A stretch of 64,000 nucleotides of DNA from Spartinivicinus marinus (GCF_026309355.1 NZ_JAPJZK010000001.1:1116001-1180000), one strand, 5' to 3'; shown: positions 25,625 to 34,928, counted from the stretch's first letter. A program made the numbers and translations. Notes: a model not told the origin generated them from the sequence alone.

Positions 25625-26107
25625 TTAAAAGTCAGTTGATTTAAATACTGGGCTACGTGGATGAAAGATATGTGTAGAATGCAGTATATTTCTCATTGTT
25701 TCTCTACGCTTTATATCTTGTTCTTTTTCATACTCTTCTTCTGAGATTAAGTAGCCTGAGCCAGAGAAAAGAGATGACGCTTCTACAGAGGAAGTATCGT
25801 TTGAAGATTCACTATGACCGTATTGCTTACCCGTAGACACATAAAACAAGCGGTACTTACATGGGGTGTAAGTTACTAATAGGGGACCATAAGTGCCATC
25901 ATTTCTTTTATGGTAAACCTGCTGGCCGGGCTTAACGTGCTCTAGTCCCTTGGGTTTAACTCGGTATTCTTGTGGGGCAATAAAGCTCGGTTCTGGGTCA
26001 TTTTGCCATTTCTTTGATAATGCACACTGAGTTTGAATTTCAGCGCCTTTACGGTAAGCGTCAATGATTTTCCAGTGTTTATTTAGAGCTTCGCGTGAAA
26101 AAGCCAT
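25625..26107 (-). CDS. Phage protein, unknown function
   Basis: A 160-residue protein. Its N-terminal part has a layout common in small phage proteins: a helix (ALNKHWKIIDAYRKGAEIQT), a short polar loop, then WQNDPEPSFIAPQEYRVKPK. A second, Ser/Asp-rich half follows. No catalytic motif. The 95 bases after its upstream neighbour's stop are not involved; it precedes a gene-free GC-rich stretch at 25530-25624. Confidence 0.65.
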   Translation of the reverse strand: MAFSREALNKHWKIIDAYRKGAEIQTQCALSKKWQNDPEPSFIAPQEYRVKPKGLEHVKPGQQVYHKRNDGTYGPLLVTYTPCKYRLFYVSTGKQYGHSESSNDTSSVEASSLFSGSGYLISEEEYEKEQDIKRRETMRNILHSTHIFHPRSPVFKSTDF

Positions 26108-26110
26108 AAA

Positions 26111-26353
26111 TTATTTTCCTCGTTCAGATTCGACAAAAAGACGATGGGTTTCTCTGTGACGCATACTACGAAAAGCCTGGCTGAATGATAGCTTACGGCT
26201 TCGTTCTAGCGTGCCCCGGTTTTTAAAATCACAATCTCCAACAATTAGGTCATCGTCTACTGTGGTAATAACGCAGATAACTAATTTATTCCTATAAATA
26301 TACTCAACGTCTTTTATACGGCTTTCTGCATACTCCTTAGAAACTAAGGCCAT
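26111..26353 (-). CDS. Gp49-like phage protein
   Basis: An 80-residue protein resembling the phage Gp49 (PF13876) family in layout: VSKEYAESRIKDVEYIYRNK at the start, a hydrophobic strand pair, a short DCDFKNRGTLE stretch and a SFSQAFRSM helix near the end. Family members occur in many phages, but their role is unknown. The gene starts 50 bases downstream of the antirepressor stop. Confidence 0.6.
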   Translation of the reverse strand: MALVSKEYAESRIKDVEYIYRNKLVICVITTVDDDLIVGDCDFKNRGTLERSRKLSFSQAFRSMRHRETHRLFVESERGK

Positions 26354-26403
26354 ATACTATTTTCCTTAATTAATTTTAATTTAATGGACCACATCAAAAA
26401 TAA

Positions 26404-27558
26404 TTAAACAAAACCTTTTAAGTGGCTGTATTTTTTATTCAACCAATAGAGACCTTTAGGTGTAACCAAAGTCTGTAAATGGGCTCTACCTGTTCTAGCA
26501 TGTATACGGGTCTTCACAACAAAGTAGCCCTTCTCTAAATAATATTGATAAGGCATGTTTTTACGTGAATCTATGGTGTAAAGCACTTTATCTGCGCGCA
26601 GCTTTTCATTAAATATATTTGGAGGAAGACCAAGCTCTTGTGCGGCATATCGAAGAGCAACGTTGTGGTCAGCTTCTAAGTACTCCTCAGCAAAGGCTGC
26701 TTTAGGCTCAAGCGCTGTTACCTTCTGCTCAGCTACAAGGCGACCGTCGTACTCATTAGCCCAAGCTCTAGCGGCTTCTGAGGGATTGGTGAAGTCTGGT
26801 AGTTGATGTGTCTGCGTTTCTCGGTGTAATGAGTAAGAGCCTGTTTTTCTAATGGTAGGTAGGACCTCACTAGTTATCCATTTCTTAAACATTTTGGCTT
26901 CAGGTCTACGGCTGCGTAGTATGGCTGAATAAAGGCCTGACTCGTTGATAGCCTGTAATTCTTGGGGGCCACCAAGGGTATGCTTAATTGACATACCCTT
27001 TTCATCTTCGTCTAAATAGCGGGTCATAGCACTAGGTAGAGAATAACCTAAAGCATCAGCGACATCCTTAGCGATAAACCAAGGCTCACCACCTTTATTA
27101 ACAACGCGCACTTTCCCGAAAAGGGCATGATTAAACGTGCTTAACTCTGTGCTAGGTGTTTTAGGTGGCTCTGGTTGCACCACTGGCTGTACGACAACTG
27201 GTTTATTAACCTTATCAAATGCCTTTTTAATTTTAATACCAAAAGATGTAGATACCCATGAAGCATAATCAAGGACAAGCTCTAGGCAAGCATAAGTGCC
27301 TGCTCCTGTCTTATTAGCTCCTCTTTGACCTGAGATAACTTTATCACGGGGAGCCTTTGTCTCACGCTCAATTACGTTAATTAGGACCTGAGTTAACCTA
27401 CGGTCTATCCACTGGTTATGTTTCCTTGGTTTATTACGTCCGTAGACTTTATGGATATCATTAAGGCAGTAGAGGCCATCCTCGTTTTGTTTTATTTCAA
27501 CTTGGTCAATGATGATAGGTGCTGTGGTTGTTAATGATGAAGAATTAATATTATTCAT
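26404..27558 (-). CDS. Antirepressor with KilA-N, BRO-N and KilAC domains
   Basis: A 384-residue protein with three recognisable parts. A KilA-N DNA-binding domain spans about 15-116 (GLYCLNDIHKVYG, then LVLDYASWVS). A Pro/Val-rich linker follows (117-137). A BRO-N domain spans about 142-243 (WFIAKDVADALGY, INESGLYSAILRSR, WITSEVLPTIRKTGSY). A KilAC-like C-terminus completes it (ALRYAAQELGLPPNIFNEKL). Proteins with these domains usually relieve repression during prophage induction or act as regulators. It directly follows the RNA polymerase gene and is preceded by a repeat array at 27597-27640 that could be its operator. Confidence 0.88.
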   Translation of the reverse strand: MNNINSSSLTTTAPIIIDQVEIKQNEDGLYCLNDIHKVYGRNKPRKHNQWIDRRLTQVLINVIERETKAPRDKVISGQRGANKTGAGTYACLELVLDYASWVSTSFGIKIKKAFDKVNKPVVVQPVVQPEPPKTPSTELSTFNHALFGKVRVVNKGGEPWFIAKDVADALGYSLPSAMTRYLDEDEKGMSIKHTLGGPQELQAINESGLYSAILRSRRPEAKMFKKWITSEVLPTIRKTGSYSLHRETQTHQLPDFTNPSEAARAWANEYDGRLVAEQKVTALEPKAAFAEEYLEADHNVALRYAAQELGLPPNIFNEKLRADKVLYTIDSRKNMPYQYYLEKGYFVVKTRIHARTGRAHLQTLVTPKGLYWLNKKYSHLKGFV

Positions 27559-27596
27559 TGATTGAGGTCCTTTTAGTTAAGGAGATAATTAGAGTT

Positions 27597-27640
27597 ATCT
27601 TTAGGTATCTTAAAGTTAATCTTTAGGTTAATCTGATTGA
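27597..27640. repeat. ATCT-phased direct repeats upstream of antirepressor
   Basis: Four units start with ATCT at 27597, 27607, 27619 and 27631. Units 1 and 3 are identical (ATCTTTAGGT), unit 2 is ATCTTAAAGT and unit 4 is ATCTGATTGA. Spacing is 10-12 bases, about one helical turn, so the repeats lie on one face of the DNA. They end about 40 bases before the antirepressor start, where an autoregulatory operator would be expected. Confidence 0.5.
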
Positions 27641-27764
27641 TTGATTTTTGGTCAGTTTAGTTTTGCGATGTGTTATCAATACGGGCTACTTTTTGTATCC
27701 CACGGCTGGTAAGGGTTGCAGCTATATTAGAAAAATACGATTTACATATACCTCTTTTGGGTTG

Positions 27765-27780
27765 AAAAGCCCCAGCTTTT
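27765..27780 (-). terminator. Hairpin after the RNA polymerase gene
   Basis: A 6-bp perfect stem with a 4-base loop (AAAAGC, CCCA, GCTTTT), 19 bases downstream of the RNA polymerase stop on the minus strand. The following bases (CAACCC) do not form a U tract, so it is a weak terminator or a processing hairpin at best. Confidence 0.4.
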
Positions 27781-27798
27781 ACACCAGGGCATGGCCTT

Positions 27799-30522
27799 CT
27801 ATCCGAAGCAGTATGGGGAGTTGAGGATTTCTTGCGGGTCTAAATTGCCCTTTATAGGAGTCATTGGCAAATGCGCTCCTTCTACATCTTTAACTCGCTT
27901 CGTTAACTGCTCTTTTAAATCTTCAAAGTGGTCTTTCGCTGTATATAACTTATAAAAAGTCTCCTTAATATTTTCATACAACTTTTGAGTTTGGCTTGGT
28001 AATGTACCGAATGAGTCGTGTATTAAGGCAAAATTTTTAAACTCACTCTTATTTACTACCATCATTAAATGTGTTGCATCTAATGAGTGAACAAAGTTAG
28101 GCGCTATTGCTGAAGCTTGTTTTTCCTTGTCACACTCACTAGTTTCAACTTGGATACGAAAGCGGACTTTTTCGCCTCCTAAAAAGCTAGTTTGTGTTCT
28201 TTTATCTTCAGTTTTCCAATAATTCTGCTCCACCAGGAAACCTAAAGGCGTTTGCCAATGGAGAGGCTTACCGTTTTCTGCTGCTACTTTTGCAGCCTCC
28301 TGTAACCACTTCATTCCTTCAGCAGCTTTGACCACAGTCCCCGTAACAGCTTTATATAAAAGCTTTGCGAGTAAGCTAGCAGACAGGGCTTTATACTTGC
28401 CCTCATCCCATATAAGGGAGTATACAGGCGCAATTATCCCGTCAAAGGTCTCATTGCTCCCTCCCTCGTCCATGGCTTTCTTGATTACCCTGACCTTTAG
28501 TTGCTCTGTAAAGCCATATTGTTCACTACCGTAAGCGAAAGTCATAACAGCATTTTTAGCTAATTTACGGCTTAATTTTCCGGTCTTTTTGTCGTACCCG
28601 AAATTAAGCCAAGCGAAGGCTGCAATTATCCTGTGGTAAGTTTCGTACGCCTCCTGCTCTGGTGCAATTCGCTTAGCTAATGTTCCATCTTTCTTTTTCT
28701 TTTCTTTTTTAGCTATTTCTTTCCACTCAGCAAAAGGTTTTTTAATTCGAAACTTACTTTTATTTTTATTATAAATTTCCTCCATTGCATTTTCGGCGTG
28801 TTTAATTATCCCTGGGTAATCTAGGTCTTCCCAACCAGGACCAACAATATTAATTAATTCAGGTAAAACCTTATCAATTACAGTTTGGTAAATATCCTGG
28901 GGTTTTTCTGCTGGCATTAAGTTAACCTCTTTCCCTGTCTCCTTGCATCGTAAAGCCATACCTAAATGCTGTAATCCAGAACAAGACCCATCAAGAGCAA
29001 CAGGTATACGAGACACGTGGTCTAAGCCATTCTCAATGTAGCCTTTCCACTCCATCGCAGCGACTACAGCTTGAAAGGGTTTATCAGCATCAGTCCATTG
29101 TCTGAAGTCGTAGGGATTCTCAGCTACACGACAGAGCATTTCTGTATTGGCCTTGGTCCACGCTATACGAGCTGCAAAGCTTTCTTTATCAATCTTATCG
29201 ATTGCCCATACGTTAGCTACATGAACTGCTAGCCAATCGGCGGCTTCTTGAGTCCCCAACTTTTCCCCTTCAGCAAATTGAAGCAGCGCCTTAACATAGT
29301 CAGGGCCTTGCGGAGATAAAGAGCCATTAGTTGCTGAGTAAACACGACCACGAAAACAAAGCTGATGGGGGAAGTATATTTTTTCATAACAAGCGTACTT
29401 CTTAGCAGTCTGCAATATTGAGAGCAGTGTTAAGCGCTTAGATTTATTACTTCGGTTATCTTTATATACCTTGGATGCGTGAGCTTTCCATTTCTTTTTA
29501 GCCTCCTCATTAGTATCAAAGTCTTCAGGAACTTCTCTTGGCTTCTTATCTTTAGCTGGTGGCAGCTTGCCTAGCTCGCTCTCTGTTTCAATAAGGTTAT
29601 CCAACAAGTCCAGTATTTCTGAGTTGATTCTCCAGGCTGTACTTTGTGCCTTATTAACCGCTTCGTATACTCCAGGCATTTCTACAGTTTCTAATTTTTC
29701 TAAGAAGGTTTTATTTACTGTTTTAACAAAGGTGAGTGGACGTACATTATTTGTCAGGTATCCTCCGGTAAATGGGTCTTGCCAGGGGAAAGGCTGGACC
29801 ACCATGGGCTGATAAATAGTGGCAATGTCCAGGTGTTTAGCGTTGCATTTACGTATCCACTCTAAGCAGGCTTCAGTTGGCTTTATTGTGTACTCTTGTT
29901 TGTTCTTACCCAATTCTAAGGCCACTTCAATGATTCCAAGCTTACTTACACATAGCTCTATAAGCACTGTGCCTACTGATGTGTTTATATCCTTGTCCCA
30001 TTCATGTAACGCAGTACCGTGTTGTTCAGCCATGTAAGTCGCTGTGTATTGCTTGCGGTGATATTGAGAGCGCTTATTGGCACAGGTAAGGATGCCTTTA
30101 TGTAATATCTTGTCCTCCTGCGACATGTTACGCATAGCAACTTCAAGGCTTAATGCCTCAGCTATTTTTATTGCAGTGGCACTCATCAAGGTCATTTTAG
30201 AGATACTGTCAACAAGCATACGTAAAGTGATGTAGGCTGCTGTACGTGCATCTAACATTTTTAAATAAGGCAGAGCTTTATGGTGTCTTCCGGGTCCTTT
30301 TCTTGGTGCTTCAACCCATTCTGTAATTGCAGCGGCCAGCTCATCTGTCATTCCTGAAACAAGGCGGTTGCCGTATGCCGTGTTCCCTTCTTCTCCTCGT
30401 TCTACAGCACGTAGCGTACTTTTAATGTAACTATCACGTCCTTCCTGAGCCATGTCAGACTCAAGCTTTACTTGGTCTTCTTCAGTGCCTAAAACGCGCT
30501 TAATGTTAACGTATTTATTCAT
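27799..30522 (-). CDS. Single-subunit phage RNA polymerase (T7 gp1-like)
   Basis: A 907-residue enzyme, close to T7 RNA polymerase (883). Catalytic Asp511 lies in VALDGSCSGLQHLG and Asp836 in ALIHDSFGTLPS. The nucleotide-binding helix reads LAKNAVMTFAYGSEQYGF with the expected Lys and Tyr. FVHSLDATHL precedes the second Asp. It transcribes the phage genes from phage-specific promoters. TTTAAGGAAAGAAGC supplies a good ribosome site before ATG 30522. It is the rightmost recognisable phage gene, which fits its early-gene role. Confidence 0.97.
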   Translation of the reverse strand: MNKYVNIKRVLGTEEDQVKLESDMAQEGRDSYIKSTLRAVERGEEGNTAYGNRLVSGMTDELAAAITEWVEAPRKGPGRHHKALPYLKMLDARTAAYITLRMLVDSISKMTLMSATAIKIAEALSLEVAMRNMSQEDKILHKGILTCANKRSQYHRKQYTATYMAEQHGTALHEWDKDINTSVGTVLIELCVSKLGIIEVALELGKNKQEYTIKPTEACLEWIRKCNAKHLDIATIYQPMVVQPFPWQDPFTGGYLTNNVRPLTFVKTVNKTFLEKLETVEMPGVYEAVNKAQSTAWRINSEILDLLDNLIETESELGKLPPAKDKKPREVPEDFDTNEEAKKKWKAHASKVYKDNRSNKSKRLTLLSILQTAKKYACYEKIYFPHQLCFRGRVYSATNGSLSPQGPDYVKALLQFAEGEKLGTQEAADWLAVHVANVWAIDKIDKESFAARIAWTKANTEMLCRVAENPYDFRQWTDADKPFQAVVAAMEWKGYIENGLDHVSRIPVALDGSCSGLQHLGMALRCKETGKEVNLMPAEKPQDIYQTVIDKVLPELINIVGPGWEDLDYPGIIKHAENAMEEIYNKNKSKFRIKKPFAEWKEIAKKEKKKKDGTLAKRIAPEQEAYETYHRIIAAFAWLNFGYDKKTGKLSRKLAKNAVMTFAYGSEQYGFTEQLKVRVIKKAMDEGGSNETFDGIIAPVYSLIWDEGKYKALSASLLAKLLYKAVTGTVVKAAEGMKWLQEAAKVAAENGKPLHWQTPLGFLVEQNYWKTEDKRTQTSFLGGEKVRFRIQVETSECDKEKQASAIAPNFVHSLDATHLMMVVNKSEFKNFALIHDSFGTLPSQTQKLYENIKETFYKLYTAKDHFEDLKEQLTKRVKDVEGAHLPMTPIKGNLDPQEILNSPYCFG

Positions 30523-31986
30523 GCTTCTTTCCTTAAATAGTTAGTTGAATCCCAATAAAGGGATGATTTGGGCGTAGGAATGCCCTGAGCGCTCATTGGA
30601 GCCCCATAATTTTGTGGTCAGCATTTATTCAGAGACAAAGAGAGCACATAAAGATGCGCACACAAGATGCCTCGCTATTATGTCCCGCAAATGGGATATA
30701 TCGGATACTACTATACCCACAACAAGACTGTCATGAATATTTAATCACAGTGTCGTATATGAGTAAGACAGTAAGGGTAGATAGGTAAAGCTAACAGGCA
30801 GGTATAGCTAGATATAAAGCTATAAATCTAGTGGTGTTCATCTGCTAACGTAAGCGGATGAGACGGACTTGTGCCAGGGTGAAGGGAAGACGCCTCATGT
30901 CGCATTATGGTATGTAACAAGGAATATTTAGACTAACAAATGGGATTATTTTTAGATGGCGCAAGAAGTTCTTGCTTATTATTTAGACTATCTTATTTAT
31001 AATTTTAATTGTCTTGTGGGTGCTTTTGGCGGCCACTGGTACACTTTTGTTGTTTATTTTTATTTAGTCCCGGTTAAGAGACTTAAAGCTGATTTAGTAT
31101 TAATTTAACTCAAAGCTACTTCCTATATCTGCACACGAATCTGAATTGGTAGTAAATATTAGGTACCTCCTGTAGAGTTTATTTAGAACTGAAAACTTAA
31201 TTTTTATATAAAACCACACTCCTATATAGTAAGATTTATGACAATTTAGCTACAAAAATAACAGCACATCATTAGACATAATGGTGCCCCTCCATAACAT
31301 CAGAAAAAACTAATAAAGAAGAGAAAATTTTTGTCTCAAAAATTCGGCTTACTTTTGTATCAGTAATGCTTTACAATTAGATGTGGATGCGGAAGAAAGT
31401 TGAGGAAAGGCAGTAAGTTATTGATTTTTGGGCAAAATTCTTAATTCGGGAACTACTGTAAGACAAACTTTGGCGTAATAAATTCCACACAAAGTAAAGC
31501 CTTAAGAACTGACCAATATTGTTAGCCAGCGGCTACACTCTGCCCAAAAATGTGACAAATGTCAAAAAATTATTGTGAAATGACGCAGGATATTTTGTAT
31601 TTCGTCTGTTTTGCTTGTGGAAAAATCAATTTTCCAACTTATCTGGCTACAAGCCTGCTATCAATCGTAGCTATGAAGCCAATGTAAACACTCTGCTAAG
31701 AAAAACAATTGCATCGGTTTTCAATATAAAATGAAACAAAAATCAGTGATTTTACTTACATAAAAAAACAGACAGCTATATTTCTTAAAGAAATACAGAC
31801 TGCCTGTATCCGGGGAGACTCAATGAAAACCAGATATTGCTTACCAATAAGGTGGCTTGAAGGATAGGTAGTGCTATAAGAACACCTTATCAACTATATC
31901 TTGGTAAAAAGTAAGACTGACTGTCGTTAAGTTAGTTCCCACATAAAAATAAAAGAAGCCATTTTTTTGCTATCAGCCATCTTATC
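30523..31986. other. 1.46-kb gene-free stretch spanning the prophage end
   Basis: No convincing gene is present. The first 100 bases hold an ATCCC/GGGAT dyad and the shared TGAGCGCT sequence. At 30808-30898 there are three small hairpins, two of which cannot form together. A 50-codon frame at 30956-31108 (MAQEVLAYYLDYLIYNF...) lacks a ribosome site and is doubtful. Nested inverted repeats span 31425-31550. At 31754-31813 two short palindromes precede a 14-codon frame at 31823 with GGGGAGA before its ATG. The chromosome-phage junction should lie here, but no tRNA gene or obvious core repeat is visible. Confidence 0.6.
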
Positions 31987-34737
31987 CTATGCACTAAAAA
32001 CAACCTCTTTTGCCACCTGGTCAACCACTCGCTTCAGATCGATTAGCTTTACTGGTTTAGTTAAATAATCATCCATTCCAGCTGATAAGCAGTTTTCTCG
32101 CTCACCTTTCATGGCATTTGCCGTTAACGCTACGATTGTTGTATGTAGGGAATCTGTTCGTTCTTGTTCTAAGTTGCGAATTCTTCGAGTGGCTTGATAG
32201 CCATCCATTACCGGCATATTGCAATCCATTACCACTAAGTCAAACGACTGTTGCTGCCATTGAGCCACCCCCTCTTGCCCATTATTTGCCACAGCAACAG
32301 CACACCCTAGTTTTTCCAGCATCTTGGCTGCGACTTTTTGATTAACAGGGTTATCCTCTATCAGCAATACTCGAAGTTTTTGTTTACAAATCGGCTTCTT
32401 ATCAAGTGCTTTTGAGTTTTTACTCTCCTCTACAGCCTTCCCTTGCTCAATTAATTTAAACTGCTCTGTACCAGTCTGTCTTAGTGTTCGGCAAAGTGCC
32501 TCCAATTTTATTGGATAAGCCAAATAGCCTGCACAATGGTCAGCTTGATACTTATCTACCGTTTGTATGCTACCCAGTGGGCCTAATACAATAATGGGCG
32601 CTTTAGTGAGGAGAGGTAATGATTGAAGATAACTGATCAAGCTTTGGGTTTGTTCAATCCAAAGGGCATTGAGTAAAACAAAACTTACCTGCTCAGGATA
32701 CTGCCGCAATACATCAGCAACATCTGTCGGCTGTTGTACATACAACAGTTCAGCTCCCAACGCTTCAACCAGCAATGATACTGCTTTTCCATTGATAGGA
32801 TCTGGGTCAATCATTAAACCTTTAACCATCGCATTGGAGAGTTTCATCACAGGCAATGGCTCATGACAAATGGTTAAGGGTAAAGTGGCATTAAAGCAAG
32901 AACCTTTGCCCACCTCGCTTGAAACCTTAACCTGTCCCCACATAATTTCAATCAGCTTTTTCGTAATCGCCAGTCCCAGGCCCGTTCCGCCTCTCCCCAC
33001 TTGGTCTGCCTGCTGATATTCTGCAAAAATAATATCAAGCTGCTCTTGCGGTATACCACAGCCGGTGTCTTCCACATTTAATTCAAGAATGACTTCATCA
33101 AACTCACAATGTCCAGACACCGTAATTAGTACATGACCTTTGTCAGTGAATTTAATTGCATTGGTTACAAAGTTCGTCAGTATTTGTCTTATTCTTCCCA
33201 CGTCACCGATTAAATGTAAGGGCAGATGCTTAGCAATAACATACTGTAAATTAATATTTTTTTGTGCTGCTCTAAACGCCGACAGAAATACGACATCTTC
33301 AACCAAATATCGTAAATTAAATGGTGCTAATTGTAACGTCAATTTTCCTGCTTCAATTTTTGAATAATCTAGAATGTCATTAAGTATCGAAAGTAAAGCC
33401 TCTGATGACTTCATTGCACTATCAACATAACCATGTTGTTCTTTTGCAAGCTCTGACTCTTGTAACAAAGACAACATCCCTACTACACCACCCAAAGGGG
33501 TTCTAACCTCATGACTCATATTGGCTAAGAATAAACTTTTATATTGACTGGCCCGCTCTGCTGCTTGTCTAGCTTTGACCAACGCTTTTTCAACTCGCTG
33601 ACGCTCTTTGATTTCTTGCTGCAATTTAGTGTTAGCATTTTGTTGTTCCGTCACTAAAATGCTGGTTTTATTTAATAACATCTGGGTTTTTTGATTAGCC
33701 TGTTTAAACACATCTGCCGCCTTGGCCATATCCCCAATTTCATCACTTCTACTTAGATAAGGAATTTTTTCTTCAGCTTGACCTTCCGCTAAACGCACCA
33801 ATGCCCTTTTAATTGCCTCTAGTGGTTTAGCTATCGAATTTGCCATCCATAACGCAAGCATTATTCCAGTTAAAATACCTAGCCAAACTAACCATTTAAC
33901 TGTTGAGTTAATCCAGTTAGCCGATTGGTTAATCTGACTTTGCCAATAGTTCATCGCTACAAACGTTTGTTGGTTTGCTTCGGTGACAAGTGTCATTAAC
34001 TCACTTGTCATCTGCTGCAGCTTTTTTTTCAATAATCGATAACTATTTTGAAAACTAACCAGCTTGTCATACTCCGACATATAATCATTAGCGATTAGTT
34101 GCCAAGCAGGGACTTTAGAATTAAGCTGCCAATCTGCTGCCTGCTCAGATATTCTACTAGTCAGCGAATTTTGCGACGCAGCTAAAAGGCGCTGCCCCAC
34201 CACCTGGGTATGCAACATGATTAATAACTGCTGTTGGCGAATCAGCCCATCCAGGTTGTGATTGTGATTGAAACGCTGCAAACTGCTAGTAGCTGCAAGA
34301 AAAAAACGATTAAAGTGATAACCGGCCCGAGTAATCGACTCACCATACTCCAGCTGCACTAGTGCCATCTGGCTAAATAACTGTTCATACGCCAGCAGCT
34401 GTTCACTAATCTGTTTGGCATTGTTTTTTCGCTCATCCTCTAAGCGTTCTATCGTCTGATTAATCTCACGCTGCAAACCAGTCATCAGATCAATAACCTC
34501 TCGCTGATGACGCTCTTCACCTGTTGCTTGATAAAGCAGGAGCGTGTTATGAAGGGTATTGGCCTGGTGCTTAATACCAGCCATGGTAAAAGCAACCGCA
34601 TCTTCATCGCGGTATTCTTCAAAAAGAGATTGGATTTTGTCTACACTCCAATAACTACTAACTGCAACACCAATGATGATTAATACTAAACAACTAAAAA
34701 CAGCAGATATTTTTCCTTTGATCGTACTAAAAAACAT
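31987..34737 (-). CDS. Hybrid sensor histidine kinase with a degenerate and an intact receiver domain
   Basis: A 916-residue membrane kinase. Membrane segments lie at about 11-28 and 281-299, with a helical periplasmic sensor between them, then HAMP (300-352). The dimerisation domain has the phospho-acceptor His409 in FLANMSHEVRTPLGG. The ATPase domain has N-box Asn522/Asn526, DTGCG (G1) and GRGGTGLGLA (G2). A receiver-like region at about 633-757 has lost the acceptor (Asn690 at the usual Asp site, VLLNALW) and the conserved Lys (AYPIK). A complete receiver follows, with Asp838 in VVMDCNMPVMDG and the Lys in LTKPVK. The output partner is not encoded nearby. Transcription starts away from gor. 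Confidence 0.93.
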   Translation of the reverse strand: MFFSTIKGKISAVFSCLVLIIIGVAVSSYWSVDKIQSLFEEYRDEDAVAFTMAGIKHQANTLHNTLLLYQATGEERHQREVIDLMTGLQREINQTIERLEDERKNNAKQISEQLLAYEQLFSQMALVQLEYGESITRAGYHFNRFFLAATSSLQRFNHNHNLDGLIRQQQLLIMLHTQVVGQRLLAASQNSLTSRISEQAADWQLNSKVPAWQLIANDYMSEYDKLVSFQNSYRLLKKKLQQMTSELMTLVTEANQQTFVAMNYWQSQINQSANWINSTVKWLVWLGILTGIMLALWMANSIAKPLEAIKRALVRLAEGQAEEKIPYLSRSDEIGDMAKAADVFKQANQKTQMLLNKTSILVTEQQNANTKLQQEIKERQRVEKALVKARQAAERASQYKSLFLANMSHEVRTPLGGVVGMLSLLQESELAKEQHGYVDSAMKSSEALLSILNDILDYSKIEAGKLTLQLAPFNLRYLVEDVVFLSAFRAAQKNINLQYVIAKHLPLHLIGDVGRIRQILTNFVTNAIKFTDKGHVLITVSGHCEFDEVILELNVEDTGCGIPQEQLDIIFAEYQQADQVGRGGTGLGLAITKKLIEIMWGQVKVSSEVGKGSCFNATLPLTICHEPLPVMKLSNAMVKGLMIDPDPINGKAVSLLVEALGAELLYVQQPTDVADVLRQYPEQVSFVLLNALWIEQTQSLISYLQSLPLLTKAPIIVLGPLGSIQTVDKYQADHCAGYLAYPIKLEALCRTLRQTGTEQFKLIEQGKAVEESKNSKALDKKPICKQKLRVLLIEDNPVNQKVAAKMLEKLGCAVAVANNGQEGVAQWQQQSFDLVVMDCNMPVMDGYQATRRIRNLEQERTDSLHTTIVALTANAMKGERENCLSAGMDDYLTKPVKLIDLKRVVDQVAKEVVFSA

Positions 34738-34847
34738 CTCTCATCAGCCATCCGTGGAGTTGATGCAGTTACTTTAAGCATAGACGATCTAACCTGTGAA
34801 AATGCAGCAAAAATATGAAGTATGTGCACTTTCAAAGGTTAGTCATT

Positions 34848-34899
34848 TTAAGGGCACCTCTAATAAGAGACTGCAAACAATTATTAGAGGTGCCCTTAA
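34848..34899. repeat. 52-bp perfect inverted repeat downstream of gor
   Basis: Two perfectly complementary 19-base arms (TTAAGGGCACCTCTAATAA at 34848-34866, reverse at 34881-34899) flank a 14-base centre. A 16-base copy of one arm occurs alone at 55937-55952, so the arm is an interspersed repeat rather than a simple terminator. It may be a pair of transposon ends or a small palindromic element. It lies 30 bases past the gor stop and could also end that transcript. Confidence 0.8.
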
Positions 34900-34928
34900 T
34901 GGTAAGATTATTAGAGTTTTATGAAGGA

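Larger units (their letters stand above)
1..30600 (-). mobile_element. T7-like prophage, right-hand part (left end outside window)
   Basis: This is a block of podovirus genes in T7 order, almost all on the minus strand, from RNA polymerase at the right to internal virion proteins at the left edge. Typical chromosomal genes start at 31987 and continue to the end of the window, so the phage is integrated rather than free. Terminase, tail fibre and any integrase must lie left of the window or be absent. The right limit is set only by the last phage gene (30522) and the first host-like gene. The presence of an antirepressor and of five counter-oriented cargo genes supports a temperate lifestyle. 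No attachment repeat could be identified. Confidence 0.9.

Noticed and set aside
25530-30660. Shared TGAGCGCT in two phage gaps as a phage promoter
   Set aside because: Only two copies with poor similarity around them. A promoter family should recur upstream of the capsid and replication genes, and it does not.
30741-30762. Minus-strand sequence with an ATACGAC core resembling the T7 promoter
   Set aside because: Only the seven-base core matches, and the rest of the 17-base consensus does not. No second copy lies in a phage intergenic gap, so it is probably chance.
30956-31108. 50-codon plus-strand frame coding for a hydrophobic peptide
   Set aside because: No ribosome site and aromatic-rich composition expected of AT-rich noncoding DNA.
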